In this document: positions 23,560-35,264 of the stretch, in pieces
How positions within the stretch are numbered: position 1 is the first letter of the stretch
Layout of the letters: each line of letters opens with the position of its first letter
Assembly: GCA_024803745.1 (NCBI GenBank)
Contig: JANJXV010000187.1
Span: 1,242,501 to 1,306,500 of the forward strand
Reading direction: 5' to 3'
DNA: 64,000 nt
Origin: Megascapheus bottae
Lineage: Eukaryota > Chordata > Mammalia > Rodentia > Geomyidae
Program-made: the position numbers and the translations under genes
The notes under the pieces: model-generated
Told to the model about the DNA's origin: nothing
The model's input: only the letters and a program-made list of their open reading frames with translations
Databases searched by the model: none

Positions 23560-24620
23560 CACTCAGATTTTCCACTTTCATCCCTGTGCTGGTTGACGAG
23601 GCATTCAGTGAGTTCAGCATGTGAATGGAGACCATTTACAATTTCCCTGGACACCTTTCCACACCCGACTTTCTTCACCTTCTCATGCACATAGAGACAC
23701 ACAAGAAGAAATTCCAACCATACAAAACAGAATTCTGAAAGCTCTCATTACAAAGCCCAGTAAGAATCAAAACTCCACCATAGATAATTAGCTTACATGC
23801 CACTCTGATCACACCACGGTGTCATCTCTAGGCTGCAGGGAAGATGTCTTTAACTATAGACAACATTATCATGACTCGTACAACAGAAGAGATTCTGAGA
23901 CAAGGATTTCAGTGCCTGATAATACACAGTACAGGGACAGTGGAGGTGCTGGAGCCTGAGAATTTACAAAATCAGGAGGAATCAGAAGGGAAACTGTCAC
24001 AGTCTCACTTTGATATTCTGCCCCGCTCCCCTTAATTATTGTGCTACACTGTTTGCTGAGGAATGCCATAATCAAGCATCATTTTCTTGTCTAACCCTAT
24101 GGTGATGTCCCAGCTTGCAGGTCTTAAGCTCACCCCCAAACATAAGACACGGGATCTTCCCAATCTGCTTTGATGCCCTAACCCTGTGAACAGAATTTCC
24201 TTACTGGCAATACAGCCTGGTAAGCACTTCTGTCATTTGCTGCCAAAAACTCGCTCAAAAACTTGATGCTTCTCTTAATTCTGCACATGAATTCAAATTT
24301 GCTATACCAGAAATCTATCTGCTGTCAATCACAGATCATCAATAATAGATAATAATATCCATATCATTACGTCCGTGGTAGCAATTTATCTGTCTGCATA
24401 ACCACTTGGTTGGTGATGGCTGTTCACTTTTCAGAGAGAAGTTCAGAAGAGTTCCGTGGGTTTGTCCCAAGCAACAGCATACTGAGGAAATGGCTGAATT
24501 TGTACCTCACGGTCCATCTCCTTTCCACCGAGTGGTCAGGAGGTCAATGTGTTCTACAGTACACACACTCTTTGCTAGAAATAGAAAGGAATTTCTTTTG
24601 GGCAATACTTAGGTTTCCTC
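23560..24620. other. gene-free unique DNA
   Basis: Nothing recognised. Plus-strand frames at 23844-24035 and 24406-24640 lack domains and splice support. Confidence 0.45.
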
Positions 24621-24621
24621 T

Positions 24622-24852
24622 CAGGTCTTTGCACTGCTAGACAGGTACTGTACCACTGGAACTATGTTCCTAGATTTTTGTTTTGGAGTTCTTTTTCACA
24701 CAGGGTCTGTCTGTTTGTGTCTCTGTCTGTCTCTCTGTCTCTCTGTCTCTCTGTCTCTCTGTCTCTCTCTCTCTCTCTCTCACTTTATGATCATCCTATA
24801 TATGCCTCCTGTATATGGCTAGGATTACAGGTATATACCGCCACACCTAAGA
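24622..24852 (-). mobile_element. old B1-ID SINE carrying an expanded CTGT/CT array
   Basis: Antisense ID-like text ('gcactgctagacaggtactgtaccactggaactatg') and B1-like text ('ggctaggattacaggtatataccgccacacc') flank a (CTGT)n(CT)n array at 24703-24782 that grew inside the element. Confidence 0.65.
24703..24782 (+). repeat. (CTGT)n(CT)n microsatellite
   Basis: 'gtctgtctgtttgtgtctctgtctgtc' grades into 'tctctgtctctctgtc' and then pure TC. It lies within an antisense SINE. Confidence 0.93.
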
Positions 24853-24859
24853 GGAGAAG

Positions 24860-25600
24860 CTTTTTTCAAAAAAAATGGGTGAAGTTCTGTATTTGGAGTT
24901 GTTTTGAAACTGACATTGGTGTCAACAAAATGACACCAACATGATAAAACTAGTGAGTAATGTAAAATGCCATGAGCCAGTGTGAGGGCTTAGATCTGGA
25001 ATGTATCTATAGACAAGTATGGTGGGATTGGGGGAGGGGTTGTAATTCGTGGTAAGGAAAGTGGTTGTGTTAGCATCCTGCCCCTGTGACAATACAGCTA
25101 AGAAAAATAACTCATCTATTCTACCTGCATTTTTATGTTAATACAATAGGTGCCTCCAAGTTGGACTTATGAGCAAAGAGTATCCTTCTCATTTCATTAA
25201 GATGTGCTGTACTCATTTCTTTTATTTTAAAAAATGGCATTATATTTGAATTGCAACATGCTGCCCATTTTTTTTTCCAGATGAGAAGTCAACTGACGGA
25301 CGCTGTAATTTGGAAGTGCGTGTGTGCATGAGAAGGTCCCAGCAGGCTCCATTTCTGATCCATTAGATCAGTAATTACAACACAAAGTGAGGGGACAAAT
25401 ATTAATGCATCAGGAAATCTTGGAAGAAATGTCAAACTACCCACACAGCACAGCTTCCTTGGATCTTCAGAGTGACCTGAATACTTAATAACTAGAGTAG
25501 AAGACTTCATTGTAAGGAGGCCACCAGGTTATTCCAGGAAGGCCACTCCTGTGCCATTCCACACCCCATCCCCCAAGAAAGTCACATGAAAAAGTGGCCC
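24860..25600. other. gene-free DNA
   Basis: No repeat or exon recognised. The minus-strand frame at 25289-25510 has no domain. Confidence 0.45.
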
Positions 25601-25604
25601 AAAA

Positions 25605-25836
25605 GGGCCAGGGGTTATGATGCATGCCTGTAATCTCAGCTAGGGATAAGAGATAATGAAGATATAGTCCTTGTCAAAAACAGAAGACCTTATCTAAAAA
25701 AAAATAAGCTAAACAAAAGGGAAAGGGGGGGGAGAGAGGAAGGGAGGAAGGAAAAAAGCTGTGGACATAGCCCAAGTGACAGTGTTTGCTCAGTATGTGC
25801 TAAACCATAGGCTTACTCCCTAGAACCACAGACAAC
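25605..25836 (+). mobile_element. old B1-ID SINE with purine insertion
   Basis: 'gatgcatgcctgtaatctcagctagg' (B1) and 'agctgtggacatagcccaagtgacagtgtttgctcagtatgtgc' (ID half) flank an A/G-rich linker at 25695-25765. Confidence 0.65.
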
Positions 25837-25844
25837 AACAAATA

Positions 25845-25960
25845 GTTTATCCATATTTTGAAGGCAAGTAAACTCAAAAAGGTTGTCACTAACCCCAAAG
25901 GCACACAGCCAGTAAGAAAGGATTGGAACTGGGCTTCTTTTCCTACCATCAGGCCTGACT
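25845..25960 (-). repeat. MIR SINE fragment
   Basis: 'tttgaaggcaagtaaactcaaaaaggttgtcactaaccccaaaggcacacagccagtaagaaag' is an antisense MIR core. Confidence 0.65.
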
Positions 25961-26384
25961 TGTAAGCCTGTCATTATCTTAGAGCTGAGTAACAAAACAA
26001 TTCTATTGGACAAGACTCTTGTGATTATCTAGAGCTGTGTATCCAAACACTATTGGAGATGCATCTACTCTCATAGTCAGCTGCTGGGACAATTCCTCCA
26101 TAAACACTGCCTACTGGGGAGAAATTCATTCTCTACCTTCTTCCATCCACCTTACTCTCACCCCTACATCACACCCATGGAATCAACATAGCAAGTTCCA
26201 CAGGGACTGTCATAGACTGGATATCACTAGAATTTAAGCTTTCTGTAGCTAATTTTCCCTGGCTTGAAAACTTTAATGTAACTGTCAGACCCCCCAGGTT
26301 TTTTGGAGAACTAGGGTGGTGGTGGCAATTATTTCTAGATTCTGGTACCTTCCTCATGTACCTTCTGGTAGCACATAACTCTTA

Positions 26385-26530
26385 ACTCCAGAGCTCATTT
26401 CCTTCCTTATTTTCTTCATTAGTTTGTAAGCTCCCACTGCCAACAAACATGACCCATCTGATAACAAAATGTTGACAACAGAATGCCTGACATATTAAAG
26501 CTGTCAAATAAAAAAAATGAGTTTTTACCA
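26385..26530 (+). repeat. L2-like 3' end
   Basis: 'tcattagtttgtaagctcccactgcc...gaatgcctgacatattaaagctgtcaaataaa' follows the L2 3' end order. Confidence 0.5.
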
Positions 26531-26604
26531 GGTGGTCCAAATATGTCACCTGTGTGGAAGACATTTTTCAAAAATAGATTGTAGAGGTCAAAAAGTTACT
26601 GGGT

Positions 26605-26607
<3 letters not shown>

Positions 26608-26638
<31 letters not shown>
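26608..26638 (+). repeat. (AC)n microsatellite
   Basis: About 15 uninterrupted AC units. Confidence 0.97.
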
Positions 26639-26640
<2 letters not shown>

Positions 26641-27239
26641 TAACCTCAAGGTGACAGGTTCTTGTTGATACTGGCTTGGTGTCTTCAAAAATCCATTTCT
26701 AATCTACTCTGAACAAAAAAACAAAAACATTTTTGTCAAGAATCCTTCCCTCAGATGAAGCAAACAGATCCTCTTCACAAAGAGAAATTAATAGGAGAAT
26801 GACCCAAAAGAATACACTAGGATTAGGCTTGCTTTTTATATTTTATTTTCTCCCCTCATCATCAAACAATGCAGACCAAAAGTGGGGCCTGTCAACCAAT
26901 GCTTATTATCAAGGGTGCAATTCTCTTGAAAAATCTCAGAGGCTGAACACCCTGATTCAAATTGCTAGGTAACAACTAAGATTGTCAATGGAAATAAAAG
27001 CCTGGAAGAAAATTGAAAAGCAGAGATGAAAGGTGAGTGACCTCAGGGATGGCTGAGTTCTTAAAAAGAAAGAGACAACAAAGATGATAGTACAAATGGA
27101 TAATATTAAATGAGATTTTGTTGTTGTTTTAAGTCTGGAGAGAGAGCCTCCCAAACAGAACCCTTTTCCAAATACACATTGGCAGGTTTGTGATGCATAT
27201 TTGCAGGGAAAAAGAGGCCAGTTCCAAGGTTTGGGATAT

Positions 27240-27423
<184 letters not shown>

Positions 27424-27487
27424 TAATCTGCATATGAGCATGCATATGCATAAACAACACACATGTGTCTTTTTGTGTGTAGCAGGG

Positions 27488-27712
27488 AGGGGGTCTTGGA
27501 GCTTGAACTCTGGGTCTGGGCTCTGTTCCTGAGCTCTTCAGCACGAGAGCGTACCACTTGAGCCACAGCACTACTTCTGGTTTTTCCAGTGGTTAACTGG
27601 AGATAAGTCTCATGGACTTTTGTGCCCTGGCTGGCACTGAGCTGAGATCCTCAGATATCAGCCTCCTGAGGAGCTAGGATTACAGGGGTGAGCCATCAGT
27701 GCCTGGCTCCTG
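27488..27712 (-). mobile_element. B1-like/Geo dimeric SINE
   Basis: Antisense. 'ggagcttgaactctgggtctggg...accacttgagccacagcac' and 'gcctcctgaggagctaggattacaggggtgagcc'. It lies between the tetranucleotide array and an AC microsatellite. Confidence 0.88.
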
Positions 27713-27736
27713 TGTCTTAGTTTCATGTGAGAGAGA

Positions 27737-27742
<6 letters not shown>

Positions 27743-27787
<45 letters not shown>
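27743..27787 (+). repeat. (AC)n microsatellite
   Basis: About 22 perfect AC units, following the 5' end of the antisense SINE. Confidence 0.97.
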
Positions 27788-27790
<3 letters not shown>

Positions 27791-27909
27791 ATTGACAAAA
27801 ACCAGACACAATGGGAAGCCAGAAAGAGAGGAAACCAGAACACATTCACCAAAGATGGTTGCCTATTTATATTACCAGGAATGGCCATTTTGCATAATTA
27901 ATGCATAAT

Positions 27910-28907
27910 TTTTTCATATATTTTTATTGTAATGAATCGAAGGGTCACATTATATTCGCCAGATAGAAGGTGCATTACTTCACATACATTGATACCCTTT
28001 CTCATGTCTTGGTCCCCATTTCCCTCCTCTCCACCCTCACTCCTCATCTTGTTTTCCCCCCTTCCCTATCCAATTTCAAATAACCAAATATGCATATATC
28101 CAATATATCAGATAACAAAGCGAAATACTGTAACAATATGAGATAACCAAGGGACAGCAAAAGAGATGAGAGATAACAGTACATTAAGGACAACAATCAC
28201 TCATTATATGGCTTTTGTTTCTATATCCTAGAGGTCCTTTCATTTAGCGTCATACTGTATGGATAACATAGTACAATAAGGACAACAATCACTCATTATA
28301 TGGCTTTTGTTTCTATATCCTAGAGGTCCTTTCATTTAACATCATACTGTATGGACTTATGTATCAAGATTTTGCTCTATTGCAGATCTCTGCTAGTAGA
28401 GCCCAAGGTTTCTACTGATTATGACGAATGAGGGAAACCATTGAGCCTAAGTTCCTTTGAGTCTGGCTTACTTCACTTAATAGGATTTTTTCTAAGTCTT
28501 TCCATTTCCTTACAAATGGGGCGATGTCGTTCTTTCTGACAGCAGTATAGAATTCCACTGTGTACAAATACCACATCTTGTTGATCCATTCATCAACTGA
28601 GGGACATCTAGGTTGGTTCCATATCTTTGCTATGGTGAATAGTGCTGCAATGAACATTGTTGTGCTAGTGGGTTTAGTATGTCCTTGTTTCTGGGTGGTT
28701 GGGTAAATGCCAAGTAGTGGAATTGCTGGGTCATAGGGGAGTTCTATGTTTAGTCTTGAGGAACTGCCACACTGCTTTCCATAGTGGTTGAAGGAGTTTG
28801 CACTCCCACCAACAGTGTAGTAGTGATCCCTCCTGGCCACATCCCCTCCAGCATCTGTCGTTATTAGTTTTTTTGATCCTGGCCATTCTAACTGGAGAGT
28901 TGTTTTG
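27910..28907 (-). mobile_element. 5'-truncated L1: ORF2 C-terminus plus 3' UTR
   Basis: The minus-strand frames at 28412-28979 show the L1 ORF2 C-terminal words [32 protein letters not shown] and MFIAALFTIAKIWNQPRCPS, followed by the DEWINKMWYLYTVEFYTAV region. One frameshift separates the first block from the rest (near 28735-28760). The 3' UTR continues to a weak A-rich end at 27910. Flanks attaatgcataattttt (about 27897) and attaacgcataaattttt (about 28908) look like a diverged target-site duplication. The copy cannot move by itself. Confidence 0.9.
28172..28355 (-). repeat. 92-bp tandem duplication inside the L1 3' UTR
   Basis: The text 'aggacaacaatcactcattat...catactgtatgga' begins at 28187 and again at 28279, an exact 92-base offset, with only a few differences ('tttagcgtcat' against 'tttaacatcat'). 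The sister L1 copies at 52 and 54 kb have a single unit. Confidence 0.93.
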
Positions 28908-29097
28908 ATTAACGCATAAATTTTTAATGCAATTTATCAGGGAAAATTTTAAAACCAAGCATTTATGCAGTAAGATCATGTAAGTGTTTGCTTGAGATAA
29001 GCAAGAGAGATTTCCAAACTGTCAGGAAAGATCAGAATCCTTTGGCTCCCTGAAATGAGATTGAAACCTGACTTGCTTAAACCTTGTCAAGGTCTAA

Positions 29098-29349
29098 GCC
29101 CAGCGCCAGCGGCTCACATCTGTAACTCGAGCTACTCAGGAGGCTGAGATCTAAGCATGACAGTTCGAAGCCAACCAGGGTAGCAAAGTCCATAAGACTC
29201 TTAGCTCCATTCAATCAACAAGAAACTAGAAGCAGAGTTGTAACTCAAGTGGTATAGCAAGTAGCTTGAGAAAAAAACAAACAAACAAAAACATCCCCTC
29301 AGGAACAGCATCCAGACTCCCAGTTCAAGCCTCAAGACTGGCATCAAAA
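29098..29349 (+). mobile_element. B1-like/Geo dimeric SINE
   Basis: 'cggctcacatctgtaactcgagctactcaggaggctgag' to 'aactcaagtggtatagcaagtagcttgag', with an A/C-rich insertion, then 'cagttcaagcctcaagactggc'. Flanks ttgtcaaggtctaa and ttgtcaggatctaa suggest a diverged duplication. Confidence 0.85.
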
Positions 29350-29504
29350 AACAAAGGTTGTCAGGATCTAAATACAAGAGATTGTCTCTGATCACTTACA
29401 TTTACTGGAAAGCCTGAGTAAAGTAACAGTGAGTTAAACATCTCATTTGTATCCAATTTTACAGAGTCTTTATTTGCAACTCTGCTTAAGGGCGATCTGA
29501 TGTT

Positions 29505-29600
29505 ACCATCCTCATCTTGCACATGAGGAAACTGAGTCACAGAGAGATGAAATAATGTTCCTAAAGTTGCATATTGGGGAACTGGAGCCAGGATCTAAAG
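29505..29600 (-). repeat. MIR SINE fragment
   Basis: 'cttgcacatgaggaaactgagtcacagagagatgaaataatgttcc' is an antisense MIR core, one of the best preserved in the window. Confidence 0.75.
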
Positions 29601-29814
29601 AAGGCGAGGCCTGGCATGGGTGCACAGAGTCTACGCTATGAATACCACAGGACATGGGCAGGCATCTGTAGGTTCCATAACCACCAAATCCCTGGAGGAT
29701 TCCTGAAGAAAGAAAATGAAATCATCCAGAAAAGAAAAAAAATTAACCAACTATCTATGTACGGCTAGGTAAAGTCATGGTGAAAAACAAGAGTTGGGGA
29801 ATATGATTTTTGGT

Positions 29815-30447
29815 GATGCTGAGATTTGAATTCAGGGCTTCACACTTGCTAGGCCCACATTCTGCCGGCACTTATGTGGGTGTTGGTAATTATCTTTGTT
29901 GGCTTATAGTAGTGATACAGGAAGGAAGTTTGTGATTATATGTCCACACAGGTATACTGTGCTCCAATCAATCTCAACCTGGGTAAGACCTTGAACTCAA
30001 GGCTTCTTTCCCTTAGCTTTGTCACTCAAAGCTGATACCTCTACCCTTTGAGCCACAGCTCTACTTCTAGATTTTTGGTAGCTAATTGGAAATAAGATTC
30101 TTAAAGATTTTCCTGCCTGGGAGGGCTTTGTGCCATTGACCCTCAGATCTCAGTCTCCCAAGCAGCTGGGACGGCAGGAGTGAGCCACTTGTGGATTTCT
30201 TTTTTAAAGACAGCATCTTGCATTATGGCAGGGCTGACCTCAGTTATGCCAATCTCTCATACGCTTCCCCGGGTGGCTGGAAATGACAGTTTATCGCTAC
30301 CATGCCCCAGCCTTTGGCTGAGATGGAATCCTGAAAGCATTTTCGTTTTAGTGGTGGTGGGTTTGGGCAGGGCTGGCCTGTAAATCCAGGTCTCTGCCTC
30401 TCACGTAGCTAGGATGATAAGCTTAAGCTACCCCCATGCCTGGCTTT
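29815..30447 (-). mobile_element. cluster of three antisense SINE pieces
   Basis: An ID-like fragment ('tgaattcagggcttcacacttgctaggcc', 29825-29870), a B1-like/Geo dimer (29985-30190, 'cctctaccctttgagccacagctctacttc' to 'ccaagcagctgggacggcaggagtgagcc') and a further B1-like piece ('cctctcacgtagctaggatgataagcttaagc', to 30447). The middle copy may have been inserted into an older B1-ID element whose two ends are the outer pieces. Confidence 0.65.
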
Positions 30448-30449
30448 GA

Positions 30450-31320
30450 ACTGCACAAGAATGCCTGTGTATCCTCAGTGAACGTGTTTTACAATTCCTA
30501 GGAGAACTTCTCTCCCAGTTCTCTGCCTTCGTTTTCCATGCTAGATTCCTCATTAATCCAAGACATCTGAGAGTTGAGCTCAGGCAGGCAACCTGAATAT
30601 TTTGTCTGCGTGTTTCCTGGCTGGGACAGAGGAAGTAAATGGGTATCTTAGTGTGATTGCAGACAGGTGTCAATGGAGAGACAAAGACGACCGAGATAAC
30701 AAAGCATATTTAATCACTGCGCTGTGACTATAAATTTTTCAATATTTATTGTCCAACTGCTCTGCAAAGATTCTACAATATGGAGAAGTACATTGGAAAA
30801 TAAAAGAAACATGCCTGACTCCAAGCTTCAAAGTGCCCAGAATTACTAATGATTTCTTCCTGGCCTCGGTGCCACCAGTAAGAAAACACCAAGAATATTT
30901 TAATTCAAAATATATGTGTCATGAGGCAAAACCCTGAAGTTGAGACAAGCTCCTGGCTTCAGATTTATTTTATACTCTCAATTCATGGTGCTGGGGGTAG
31001 TGAGGTCTCATCCAAAACAAATTTTTTTTAAAAATCCCTTAAATTACTGCAGAGTAAAGTTCCCTTTATGTGTATGCACTATCTGAGAATCTCCTCTGAG
31101 ACACAAATCTCTCAGCGCCTTTTCAAAACCAAGAATTCATGTGAAATCATGTAAGCGTTCCTTGCCGTTATTAGTAACAACACATTCCAGTGCAGTTCTG
31201 CTTTCTTAACCAGGCCTAGGATAACTTGGACTTGTGCGTTTAAATATTAAACAGAGACAAAGAAACAAACAGGATAGATGTGCAGATAGATTAATAAAGG
31301 ATAGAAATAGAGGCAACAGA
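30450..31320. other. gene-free unique DNA
   Basis: No repeat or exon recognised. A+T-rich words such as 'ctataaatttttcaatatttattgtcc' occur at 30728-30755. Confidence 0.45.
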
Positions 31321-31321
31321 C

Positions 31322-31375
31322 AGATATGATAACAATAGATTAGATAGATGGACGGATGGATGGATGGATGGACAG
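31322..31375 (+). repeat. (GATA)/(GGAT)n microsatellite
   Basis: 'gatagatggacggatggatggatggatggacag' preceded by looser GATA units. Confidence 0.85.
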
Positions 31376-31654
31376 ATTGATAGAGATGTTAGGTAGAAAT
31401 AGACAAAAACATGTGTGCCCTTACACTAGTGAAAACCCCACAGCAGAAGCATTTCTTTGGCAATCATCACAGGAATGGTGTATAGAACCTCCACTTTTAC
31501 ACCACTCCCACCCCTGCCCCCACCCCTATGCCTTTTACATGAGTAAATGAAGCTTAGGAATGCTAGTAACTTGTCCTCAGCTCTGAATGAAAGAGCCAGT
31601 GAAGAAGAGGTGGATAATGGTGATAGCGGTGGTGCTAGTAATAAATCACAACCA

Positions 31655-31752
31655 TCACCTTTTCAAGCATGCTCTGTGTGTTAGATACTATATTTGGTAT
31701 TTTGTGTGTATTATGTCACTTAGGCATAATACATCTTATCATTATCCCTTGT
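31655..31752 (-). repeat. possible MIR/L2 fragment
   Basis: 'agcatgctctgtgtgttagatactatatttggtattttgtgtgtattatgtcac' resembles the ancient 'tgccaggcactgttctaggcactttacatgtattaactca' text. Confidence 0.4.
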
Positions 31753-31756
31753 AAGG

Positions 31757-31895
31757 CCGGTCATCTTAACTACTCAGGAGGCTGAGATCTGAGGATCATG
31801 ATTTGAAGCCAGCATGGGCCGGAAAAAGCCATCAGATCCTTACCACCAGCTAACCACAGAAAGCCTGAAGTAGAGTTGTGACTAAAGTTCACACT
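31757..31895 (+). mobile_element. B1-like SINE left half
   Basis: 'gccggtcatcttaactactcaggaggctgagatctgagg' to 'gaagtagagttgtgac'. The 3' part is lost. Confidence 0.75.
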
Positions 31896-31899
31896 TACT

Positions 31900-32910
31900 G
31901 CCACTCGAACACACACAATAAGGTACCTAGGAACCAGCAAGACCCAAGCATCACACAGCAACACCCAAGCTATAAAGGTGTAATTGTTGCCCTCATAATT
32001 AAACCCTGATCTGTCTGGTATCATTCACCATCTTCCCTCCCATGCACTGAGTTCTTTCTCTACTTCGATAGTCCGTTGAAATTTTAATTAAGTATATTGT
32101 GCAAAGGCCAGTACCTTTTGCCTAGGCAGAGCTCAGAAGCCTGTTGGAAAGTGGGTGGAGCTCTGTGGTTTTGTCCGCCTGCCCTCCCTAGATGGCCTAT
32201 GGCATCACAGGCATACAGCTTCAAAAGGCTCTGCTCAGAAATCCCTCTCCTGGGTATTTTTTTTGAGATTTGAGTAAAGAGCCTCTTTTAAGATGTAAAT
32301 ACCACCTGAAAAAATGTTAAGTCTATTAGAAAGTCACACCTCCGGTGTAACAGTTAGATAATCCAATTTCTACTTAGGAACATAGTGAATGGGTTTGGGA
32401 ACAGGGTGGTATAATGAGTCATTTTCTCCCTTTCCATTCAGCTGAGACTCTGCAAAAGAAGAGCATTTTCTTTTAACTAGAAACTCTTCATTGTAAGACA
32501 AGTTTAAATTCACAGAAGAAGAAGAAGAAGAAAAAAAAAAGTCCTAGAAAGAAGACAGGGTCTCCATACAGCCTGGGCATGGGTCTTCTTATTTTTACTA
32601 TCTTGCACTAGCACTCATCACAACTAATAAGCCCATAGTGACATGTTACTGAATTTTAGCTACCTCTGGGTTCACTGGACGTCCTTTCTCCATGCTGAGA
32701 TTCCCATGTAGGGCCTGGAAAGTATATTTCGCCGTCAGGTCTCCACATCGCTGTTTCTCTGACTTGTTTGAGATCACCTTGACTGGTCAAATAGGTTTTG
32801 GAAGGTTCCAAGCCTCCATGCATTTATTCTCCTGATGACACTGAGTCTTTTAGAGGAAAAGCACACTAAGGTACAGCGCTGTACTGTGCTATGTAGGGTC
32901 CATGTAGTCC
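31900..32910. other. gene-free DNA
   Basis: Unique sequence, with a GAA run at 32517-32530 as the only simple feature. No exon recognised. Confidence 0.45.
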
Positions 32911-32929
32911 ACATGAAATTATGGCTGGT

Positions 32930-33023
32930 AGGGCTGGGTGTCGCTTAATGGCAAAGTATTCACCCACCAAGGACAAGGTCCTGGGTTCAAGCACCAGACC
33001 CCCCCCCCACAAAAAAAAGAAAA
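32930..33023 (+). mobile_element. monomeric ID-type SINE
   Basis: 'gggctgggtgtcgcttaatggcaaagtattcacccacc' (A box region) and 'gtcctgggttcaagcacc' (B box region), then a C run and an A tail. A perfect 15-bp duplication, gaaattatggctggt, lies at 32915-32929 and 33024-33038. It is the only clean single-monomer ID with intact flanks here. Confidence 0.88.
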
Positions 33024-33478
33024 GAAATTATGGCTGGTGGTGGTAAACTTGGCTTTTCAGGTTTCCTCACACACTGAAGGCAGTCAGAACTAGCTATCTC
33101 CCTCCTTGAATAAAGAATGTCCAAGTAAATTATTTAAGATTTCTTCTTTATGGAAGATTTTTATTTAAATGATTTACCTAAACAGTATGCACTTGTAGAT
33201 ATTTTATCTTATGCACTGGGCTACCATCCAACTCTACTTGATGTTTAGGTTGAACAATTCTTCTAGCCTCAGCCATCAGAAGTTTGTCCAGTCGACTTCT
33301 ATATGCTTTTGACCTGCCTAGCCCCCCCAACCCCCCTCAGAGTGGGGACTGGTCTTTGCTGCTTCTCTATTTTCTGGCATTTTAAGACTCCAGATTTTAC
33401 CTAAAACCAGGATGCTGACTCTCCAGGAGGGCTTGTTATTACACTGTTATTTCTTCAGGGTCCTCTCAACTGACAGAG

Positions 33479-33481
<3 letters not shown>

Positions 33482-33523
<42 letters not shown>
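33482..33523 (+). repeat. (AC)n microsatellite
   Basis: About 21 perfect AC units. Confidence 0.97.
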
Positions 33524-33526
<3 letters not shown>

Positions 33527-33734
33527 TCTGTGAACACTTCTAACTGCAACCTTCATCATCTAGCAAACAATTGCCTGAGTACATTTTCAGTGATAGAAAT
33601 GTCCATAGCCCAGTTCAGGTCGGTTGAATTAGAATCCATGTAACTTGGAAGTAGAGGTGTGGCCCAAGTGATAGAAATGATTTGGGGATGGACACTGGTC
33701 AGTAGGGGGGAAAAAAAGTCCAGATAACTAGAGG

Positions 33735-34330
33735 GCTTGGATTTTTTCAGCCACTGGGCCTCCAGGGAAGTGAAGGAGTCTGGAGGTTGAATTCAATCGA
33801 CTGGCCATTGATTTGATTGGTGGGTCAATGGTGATTGTAATGAAACCTTCATAAACAGGGACCTCACTGATTGGAAGACATATCAATGGGTGGCAAGTTG
33901 GCCTGCCCCACGAGGACAGGCACTCCCACACTTGGGGCACTCCCCAACCTTTGTACCCTACTCTCCTCTGGTTGTGTGTGTCCTATATAGTAAGGACATG
34001 ACATTAAATTAACCACAGGACTTGGCTAAGTTCTGCCAAGTCCTTCTAACAGACCACTACACGTGAAGAGAGTGCAGGAATCCCCCCAAAAAGTCCTTCT
34101 AACAGACTACCACATAGGAAGAGAGTGCAGGAATCCCCCCAAAGGATCATCAACTAGACACAAGTGCCAGGGTGCTAGGGGATCCTATTACTGAGTAGAA
34201 TCTGAGGTCAGGGAAGAACTGGGGTGGGGCAAGGTTCCTTATTAACTTATAGACCAGCTGCTAACTTCAAGTACTTAACATCAGCACTGAAAGGCTGGAA
34301 GGATACAGGTGAAGGTTGTAGAGACAAAAA
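33735..34330 (+). mobile_element. MLT2-like (ERVL) LTR fragment
   Basis: The order 'ggccattgatttgattggtgggtcaatggtgattgtaatgaaaccttcataaac', then a G+C-rich middle, 'tcctatatagtaaggacatgacattaaatta' and 'ctaagttctgccaagtccttctaacag', reproduces the layout of the ancient MLT2 LTR ('gccaatgatttaatcaatcatgcctatgtaatgaagcctccataaaa'). There is no internal retroviral DNA. Edges are approximate. Confidence 0.6.
34038..34143 (+). repeat. 53-bp tandem duplication in the LTR
   Basis: 'aagtccttctaacagac...gagagtgcaggaatccccccaaa' begins at 34038 and again at 34091, with few mismatches ('cactacacgtg' against 'taccacatagg'). Confidence 0.93.
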
Positions 34331-34367
34331 AAAGAGCATCTGACTTGTGTGTAAAATTACCAGCACA

Positions 34368-34576
34368 GGCCGGGAGTTTGGCCTAGTGGTTAAAGTGCTT
34401 GCCTAGCATGCATGAAGACCCGGGTTCGATTCCTTGGTACCACATACATAGAAAAAAGCCGGAAGTGGTGCTGAGGCTCAAGTGGTAGAGCTCCAGCCTT
34501 GAGAAAGTCCAAGGACAGTGCTCAGGCCCTGAGCTCAAGCCCATGACTGGCAAAAAAAACCAAAAACAAACAAAAA
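34368..34576 (+). mobile_element. young IDL-Geo SINE (TTAAAGTGC form)
   Basis: Full dimer with 'cctagtggttaaagtgcttgcctagcatgcatgaagacc' and a well kept B box 'gggttcgattcc'. The tail is A-rich with CAAAA units. A perfect 15-bp duplication, aaaattaccagcaca, lies at 34353-34367 and 34577-34591. Confidence 0.94.
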
Positions 34577-35186
34577 AAAATTACCAGCACAATCCTTCAG
34601 AGACCAAACTTGAGTGGTTTCCATGTAAATATTTGGATTCATATTCAGAGTGGGATGTATGCCAACAGGGGAAAAAAAACTTCAGTTATTTCTATTAATC
34701 TTTATGTTAATAACGGTGTTGTTATTTTTAGTTTTAAATTGTCCCTTCACACATATAAATAGATATCACACACATACAAGGCTTGTGTCACGTTGTACCT
34801 AAGTGAAAACACAAGCAAATAGAAAATCAAAACACATTTTTTTAAGGAGTAACTTTTATCTGAACCAAGAATATATCGGCCTGGATCCAGGACTTATGTT
34901 CTTTTTACTAAAACAGTGTGTGTTTCCAAACATTGACTATTAGTGTCCCAGCCCATTCGTAATGAATTGTTTCTATATGCAATTCCCTATGAAAAGTAAG
35001 TATGGCTACCTGGGAAGTGCTGGATTTTAGGGCTCATTAGGAGATGAGCAAGAGAAACTACAGGCACTTTTTTGTATCTTGAAAGCAGGGAGCTTTAAAA
35101 AAAAATCAGAGGTTATAAGCTAGGGATTTAGTTTGCCTACCACATGAAAGCCTTCCTCAATGCAGGATGTTTACCTAACATATGTG

Positions 35187-35255
35187 AGACCTGAGATCCT
35201 CTCATCTCAGCCTTCTGAGTAGCTAGGGTTACAGGTATGAGCCACCGGCACCCAG
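35187..35255 (-). mobile_element. antisense B1-like SINE fragment
   Basis: 'gacctgagatcctctcatctcagccttctgagtagctagggttacaggtatgagccaccggcacc' is the 5' part of the B1-like half, antisense. The rest is missing. Confidence 0.78.
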
Positions 35256-35264
35256 CATCAAATG

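Noticed and set aside
32930..33023. tRNA gene
   Set aside because: A box and B box are present, but the flanking 15-bp duplication and A-rich tail show an ID SINE.
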